A stretch of 10,000 nucleotides of DNA from Asticcacaulis sp. GTDB lineage: Bacteria > Pseudomonadota > Alphaproteobacteria > Caulobacterales > Caulobacteraceae. Within the stretch, counting starts at the first letter, position 1; every line of letters begins with the position of its first letter. Both the position numbers and the translations under genes were made by a program. Under the pieces are notes generated by a model, which saw only the letters and a program-made list of their open reading frames with translations, searched no databases and was not told the DNA's origin. Positions 6,855 to 10,000 of this stretch are shown here, piece after piece. The DNA lies in contig NZ_JAIWNX010000272.1 in the NCBI RefSeq assembly GCF_020217185.1, positions 1-10,000 on the forward strand, given 5' to 3'.

Positions 6855-7446
6855 TACCTTCGCAGGCATCCGTCGGTGCGGACCGTCTTAGTCGAAAAAA
6901 CCGACCCGCTGTATCGGAACCTGAAGGATTGGGTGACGCTTGATGGTTTCGACATAGAAATCCATTTGGTGAAGGAAGGCTCGTGCCTTTCACGAGACTC
7001 TCGCTCATGCCCAAGCCCTTAATCGCGTGAAGGGTGCGCTGGATCGCCTGAATCAGCGCCTGGAAGCCCTCTATATCGACAAGCTCGACCGCCGAATTAG
7101 TGATGCGTTCTATTCTAGAACTTCAAGTCAATGGAAAGAAGAGGCTAGGCGGTGCGAAGATGAGCTTCTAAGGCTTAATGGCGCTGGGGAATCGTACATG
7201 GACGAAGGGGTGAGCCTGTTGAAGCTGGTCCAGGACGCTCATTCGATCTTCGAAAAACAAGAGGGAATGGCCCAAAGAAAGCTATTAAATTTCGTCTTCC
7301 AGAACTGCATTTGGAAGGATGGCGAGTTGATCGCAGATTTTCGACAACCATTTGATATGCTGCAAGAAACAGCACTGAAATCGTTGAAAAATGAAACCCC
7401 GAAAGGGTATGATGATGCAGGAAAAGAAAATTGGCTGGGGAACTAG
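6855..7446 (+). pseudogene. Serine recombinase remnant, N-terminus and middle deleted, abutting tRNA-Gln
   Basis: Two pieces of a large serine recombinase lie in different frames. The first (6855-~7007) reads YLRRHPSVRTVLVEKTDPLY, then RNLKDWVTLDGFDIEIHLVK and EGSCLSRDSRS, the later half of the resolvase catalytic domain. The second (from ~6997, with GTG 7027 as its first start) contains LNQRLEALYIDKLDRRISDA, YMDEGVSLLKLVQDA, LLNFVFQNCIWKDGEL and FRQPFDML, the C-terminal coiled-coil and tail of the same family. The catalytic serine segment (normally Y-x-R-V-S near the N-terminus) and the central DNA-binding/zinc region are missing, so the enzyme cannot work. The fragments meet near 6997-7007, indicating an internal deletion. 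The reading frame ends KENWLGN and stops inside the tRNA-Gln gene, overlapping its 3' end by 15 bases on the opposite strand. The tail is more AT-rich than the genes on either side, consistent with transfer. Confidence 0.85.
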
Positions 7447-7505
7447 GACTCGAACCTAGAATGACGGTACCAAAAACCGGAGTGTTACCATTACACCATT
7501 CCCCA
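7432..7505 (-). tRNA. tRNA-Gln, anticodon TTG
   Basis: On the minus strand 74 bases fold as a complete tRNA with encoded CCA. The acceptor TGGGGAA pairs fully with TTCCCCA, followed by discriminator G and CCA. The D arm is GTGT-AATGGTA-ACAC, the anticodon loop TTTTGGT gives TTG at 34-36, the variable loop is four bases, and the T arm is CTAGG-TTCGAGT-CCTAG. The anticodon stem CCGGT/ACCGT has one mismatch at its top (C27 opposite U43), where homologues usually have C-G. U1-A72 with G73 fits glutamine identity. The 3' end overlaps the end of a decayed serine recombinase, which suggests a past integration at this tRNA. Confidence 0.95.
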
Positions 7506-7540
7506 GCAGGTCTTTAGAAAGTCTTTGAAAGACTTGCTGG
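7503..7540. repeat. Imperfect inverted repeat at the 5' end of tRNA-Gln
   Basis: CCAGCAGGTCTTT (7503-7515) and AAAGACTTGCTGG (7528-7540) are complementary at 12 of 13 positions. Inside is a second perfect dyad, AAGTCTTT-G-AAAGACTT (7519-7535). A further dyad CTCGCT-TGTCTC-AGCGAG lies at 7542-7559. In the tRNA transcript (minus strand) these would fold in the 5' leader, with the large stem taking in the first three bases of the tRNA. They may affect precursor processing or be a scar of rearrangement. Confidence 0.5.
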
Positions 7541-7634
7541 CCTCGCTTGTCTCAGCGAGAGGGCGCTTCACTAACCCAAGCTTTTGTGACATGCAATCCC
7601 CCCGTTGAAATTTTCCCCAACTTCTCTGGATTTC

Positions 7635-8108
7635 ATGCCCCCTGCCCTTGACCCTGCCGTTCAGACCTATAACCGGCTGATGGCCAACAGCTTCCACCGT
7701 TTTACAGGACAGGAAATTGTCGCCAATGCCGCCGGATTGAACGACTCCGAACTGGCCGAAGCCTTGTTCACGGCCCCGCAAGCCATCGTCTCCCACGGGA
7801 TCGAAGCCGACCCCATCTTTCGTTATGCCAATGCGCAGGCACTCAACCTTTGGGAAATGGACTGGGACACCTTTACCCGTCTGCCTTCGCGCCATTCCGC
7901 AGAACCCGACAACGGCATACAGTCCGACCGTAACGCCCTGCTCAAAGCGGCGCTGGCGCAGGGGTATGTCGATCATTATGCCGGTATCCGCGTATCCGCC
8001 AGCGGTCGGCGCTTTTACATAGAAGACACCGTCCTGTGGAATGTCGTCGATGAGGCCGGCACCCGTCACGGGCAGGCCGCCTTTATCCGGCGCTGGCGTT
8101 TCCTGTAA
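7635..8108 (+). CDS. MEKHLA domain-containing protein (PAS-like)
   Basis: This 157-residue soluble protein is almost entirely a MEKHLA domain, a PAS-like fold first described at the C-terminus of plant HD-ZIP III regulators and also found as a stand-alone bacterial protein. Typical stretches are LFTAPQAIVSHGIEADPIFR, YANAQALNLWEMDWDTFTRL followed by PSRHSAEP, and the closing SGRRFYIEDTVLWNVVDEAG. No DNA-binding, kinase or membrane segment is present, so a sensory or ligand-binding role is only inferred. ATG 7635 is preferred; TTG 7605 in the same frame would add ten residues, and neither has a clear ribosome binding site. The gene is 57 bases upstream of trhO on the same strand, so they could be cotranscribed. 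Function in bacteria is not established. Confidence 0.88.
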   Translation: MPPALDPAVQTYNRLMANSFHRFTGQEIVANAAGLNDSELAEALFTAPQAIVSHGIEADPIFRYANAQALNLWEMDWDTFTRLPSRHSAEPDNGIQSDRNALLKAALAQGYVDHYAGIRVSASGRRFYIEDTVLWNVVDEAGTRHGQAAFIRRWRFL

Positions 8109-8165
8109 CCATCGCGACATCCCGCCCCCTTTCGTGAGCGCAGGCTTTGTGATAGCTCCCGCCGC

Positions 8166-9038
8166 ATGTCACAGCCGCCCTACGTCATCGCCGCCTTCTA
8201 TCATTTCTTCGACTTTCCCGATTTCGAAGCGCATCAGGCCCCGCTGCTCGAACGGCTGAAGGCGCTCGGCATCAAGGGATCGCTGCTGATCACCTCTGAA
8301 GGCGTCAACTCGACCATGGCCGGCACGCGCGAGGCCATAGACAGTTTCCTGACCTACCTTCAGAGCGAACTGATTGGCGAGCCGATTGTATGGAAGGAGT
8401 CCTATGCGGACACCCAGCCCTTCGGCAAGGTGCGCGTGCGCCTGAAGAAAGAGACGATTTCGCTGGGGGAGCCGGTCAACCTCAGCCGCCGTGGCCACTA
8501 TGTCGAGCCGAAGGACTGGAACGATCTGATCCGCCGTAATGACGTGGTGATCCTCGATACGCGCAATGATTACGAGGTCAATCTGGGCACGTTCAAGGGG
8601 GCCATTGACCCGAAAATCCCGACCTTCAAATTTCTGCCCGAATGGACGCGCCAGCACGTCGATCAGCTTAAAGGCAAGAAGATAGCCACCTTCTGCACTG
8701 GCGGCATCCGCTGCGAGAAATACACCGCTTGGATGATGGAGAACGGCTTTGACGAGGTCTATCACCTCAAGGGCGGCATTTTGCAGTATTTCGAGGACGT
8801 GCCCGCCGAAGAGTCGCTATGGGATGGTGAATGCTTTGTCTTCGATGAGCGTATCGCCGTCGATCATCACCTAAATCCGTCGCAAACCGCCGTGCTCTGC
8901 CTTTACTGCGACCACGCCCTGACGGCCGAGGATCAGCAAAGCCCGATGTACCAAAAGGGCGTCTCCTGCCCGCATTGCCACGGCGACCCGAAATATCAGC
9001 ATGACCGCGAACCGGCCGCAGGTCGCACCAAATTCTGA
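8166..9038 (+). CDS. trhO: tRNA uridine(34) hydroxylase TrhO (YceA-type rhodanese)
   Basis: This 290-residue cytoplasmic protein matches the TrhO/YceA family over its whole length. TrhO hydroxylates uridine-34 of certain tRNAs using oxygen to give 5-hydroxyuridine, the precursor of wobble modifications such as cmo5U. The N-terminal acylphosphatase-like domain (about 1-100) is followed by a rhodanese domain (about 120-215), with DTRNDYEV (131-138) and active-site loop FCTGGIRCEKY, catalytic Cys177 with Cys183 nearby. The C-terminal region has two cysteine pairs (CLYC 245-248, CPHC 268-271) spaced as a likely metal-binding knuckle, common in this family. ATG 8166 begins MSQPPYVIAAFYHF, as in homologues, although the ribosome binding site is weak. 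The gene is intact and appears core. Lying near a tRNA gene is probably coincidence. Confidence 0.95.
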   Translation: MSQPPYVIAAFYHFFDFPDFEAHQAPLLERLKALGIKGSLLITSEGVNSTMAGTREAIDSFLTYLQSELIGEPIVWKESYADTQPFGKVRVRLKKETISLGEPVNLSRRGHYVEPKDWNDLIRRNDVVILDTRNDYEVNLGTFKGAIDPKIPTFKFLPEWTRQHVDQLKGKKIATFCTGGIRCEKYTAWMMENGFDEVYHLKGGILQYFEDVPAEESLWDGECFVFDERIAVDHHLNPSQTAVLCLYCDHALTAEDQQSPMYQKGVSCPHCHGDPKYQHDREPAAGRTKF

Positions 9039-9069
9039 TCTGCGTTCGCCTGCATTACACGGTCTTCAT

Positions 9070-9097
9070 TTGACCTTATTGTAAGGCACGCTATGGT
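9070..9097 (+). promoter_or_regulatory. Probable housekeeping sigma-factor promoter for sppA
   Basis: TTGACC (9070-9075) and TATGGT (9092-9097) are separated by 16 bases. The -10 is preceded by GC, giving GCTATGGT, close to the alphaproteobacterial GCTATNNT style. It lies about 85 bases before the peptidase start, after the trhO stop. A perfect dyad TGACG-TT-CGTCA (9171-9182) sits immediately before the start codon and may be a coincidence. Confidence 0.45.
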
Positions 9098-9183
9098 GCG
9101 CGCCTGAGTGCGCGTGCGTCGCCCATCGTGGTTCCGGCGCATCTTGATATAGCTGCACCCAATTCGGGGATGACGTTCGTCAC

Positions 9184-10000
9184 ATGAAACAGTTTTTCAT
9201 TACGGTAGCCGCCGTATTCGCCGCCTTTGTGCTGTTCTTCGTCGGTGTGCCCTTCCTGCTCATCACCATGATCGCGGCGGCGTCCAAGCCGACCACACCA
9301 TCGGCCATCACGCTGGTGGTTGATCTGCGCGAAGGCCTGACGGATCAATCGCGCTCCGATCCCTTCGCCTTCATTACGGGGCGTCCCCTGTCCACCATGG
9401 ACATCGTCACCTCGCTCTATCACGCCGCCGACGACAGCAAGGTCAAGTCGGTGCTGATCCGCCTCCCCGAAGGCGGACTGATGCCCGCCGCCGCTCAGGA
9501 AATTCGCACGGCGGTGCGGTATGTGCGCAGCAAGAACAAGCCGGTCTATGCCCATTCGCAGGGCCTTTATCCCTCGACCATGGTGCTGGCCTCCTACACG
9601 GTGGGCACGGCGGCGACCGAATTCTGGATGCAGCCGCGCTCGTCTTTTCAGGTGACCGGCATTGCGACCGAGGAAATGTTCCTCAAGCGCGCCTTTGACA
9701 AGTACGGCATCACGCCGCAATTCCAGCAGCGTTATGAGTACAAGAACGCCGTCAACCCCTACCTGCAAAGCGACTTCACCCCGGCACACCGCGAAGCCAC
9801 CCTGTCGTGGATGGGCTCGGTCTATGACTCGCTGATCAGCGACGCCGCCATCGACCGCAAGGACGCCAAGCTGGACGCCACTAAGCTGAAAACCATTCTC
9901 GAAGCCGGTCCCTACAGCGCCGAACAGGCCAAGGAACTGGGCCTGATCACCAATCTGGGTCAGGTGCAGGAGATCGAAGAGGCCGCCAAGGCCAAGGGCG
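9184..10000 (+). CDS. sppA: Signal peptide peptidase SppA-type serine protease, partial (3' end beyond window)
   Basis: The first 272 codons of an S49-family membrane peptidase are present; the frame is open to the right edge. SppA degrades signal peptides remaining in the membrane after secretion. ATG 9184 is followed by a hydrophobic anchor at about residues 5-31 (ITVAAVFAAFVLFFVGVPFL), then the first protease repeat: VKSVLIRLPEGGLMPAAAQE, PVYAHSQG and YEYKNAVNPY, whose Lys187 corresponds to the catalytic lysine of the long (67-kDa) SppA form. The nucleophilic serine lies in the second repeat of that form, beyond the window. The segment SQGLYPSTMVLASY replaces the S-x-A-S-G-G-Y-x-x-S nucleophile loop of short SppA proteins, supporting the long two-repeat form. 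GGGGA lies rather far upstream, and the ribosome binding site is weak. A probable promoter at 9070-9097 suggests independent expression from trhO. Confidence 0.9.
   Translation, partial: MKQFFITVAAVFAAFVLFFVGVPFLLITMIAAASKPTTPSAITLVVDLREGLTDQSRSDPFAFITGRPLSTMDIVTSLYHAADDSKVKSVLIRLPEGGLMPAAAQEIRTAVRYVRSKNKPVYAHSQGLYPSTMVLASYTVGTAATEFWMQPRSSFQVTGIATEEMFLKRAFDKYGITPQFQQRYEYKNAVNPYLQSDFTPAHREATLSWMGSVYDSLISDAAIDRKDAKLDATKLKTILEAGPYSAEQAKELGLITNLGQVQEIEEAAKAKG

Noticed and set aside
7491-8120. 209-codon minus-strand open frame
   Set aside because: It runs antisense to the MEKHLA gene and into the tRNA; the MEKHLA frame has clear family sequence.
8169-8765. 198-codon minus-strand open frame
   Set aside because: It lies wholly within trhO in antisense.
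9091-9789. Long minus-strand open frame (232 codons)
   Set aside because: It is antisense to the SppA-type gene, which has the membrane anchor and family motifs. The composition (Gly/Arg/His-rich) is that of a shadow frame.
1-10000. CRISPR array, complete insertion sequence or toxin-antitoxin pair
   Set aside because: I saw no regularly spaced direct repeats, transposase frame with terminal inverted repeats, or recognisable toxin-antitoxin pair.

Overview
The window looks like chromosomal DNA from an alphaproteobacterium. The moderately high GC content, the GC-rich third codon positions and the gene set (a tRNA uridine hydroxylase TrhO, an SppA peptidase, a MEKHLA-domain protein and a BaeSR-type two-component pair) would fit Caulobacterales or a relative. 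The genus is a guess.

The layout falls into two parts. Positions 1-7431 look accessory. (a) An AraC-family regulator (minus, 200-1087) diverges from a short-chain dehydrogenase gene (plus, 1221-2044), which is broken by an apparent one-base deletion near 1337/1338. A small four-helix membrane protein (2066-2437) follows 21 bases later, probably in the same transcript. (b) A histidine kinase and response regulator (minus, 2679-4470, genes overlapping by 8 bases) diverge from a two-gene membrane operon (plus, 4644-6715). That operon encodes an ABC-type transmembrane protein without an ATPase domain and a DUF418/YeiB-like protein. Sharing a 173-base promoter region, the pair could control the operon. 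(c) A decayed serine recombinase (6855-7446) has lost its N-terminus and its middle. Its last codons run into the 3' end of a tRNA-Gln(TTG) gene on the minus strand (7432-7505), the usual arrangement left by an element that integrated into a tRNA gene.

Positions 7506-10000 look like ordinary chromosome. They hold a MEKHLA/PAS-like protein (7635-8108), trhO (8166-9038), a probable promoter (9070-9097) and the first 272 codons of an SppA-type peptidase that runs off the right edge.

I found no CRISPR array, no complete insertion sequence and no clear candidate for a new defence or metabolic system. The observations most worth following are the recombinase remnant fused to tRNA-Gln, the one-base lesion in the dehydrogenase, and the orphan ABC membrane protein/DUF418 pair beside a two-component system.
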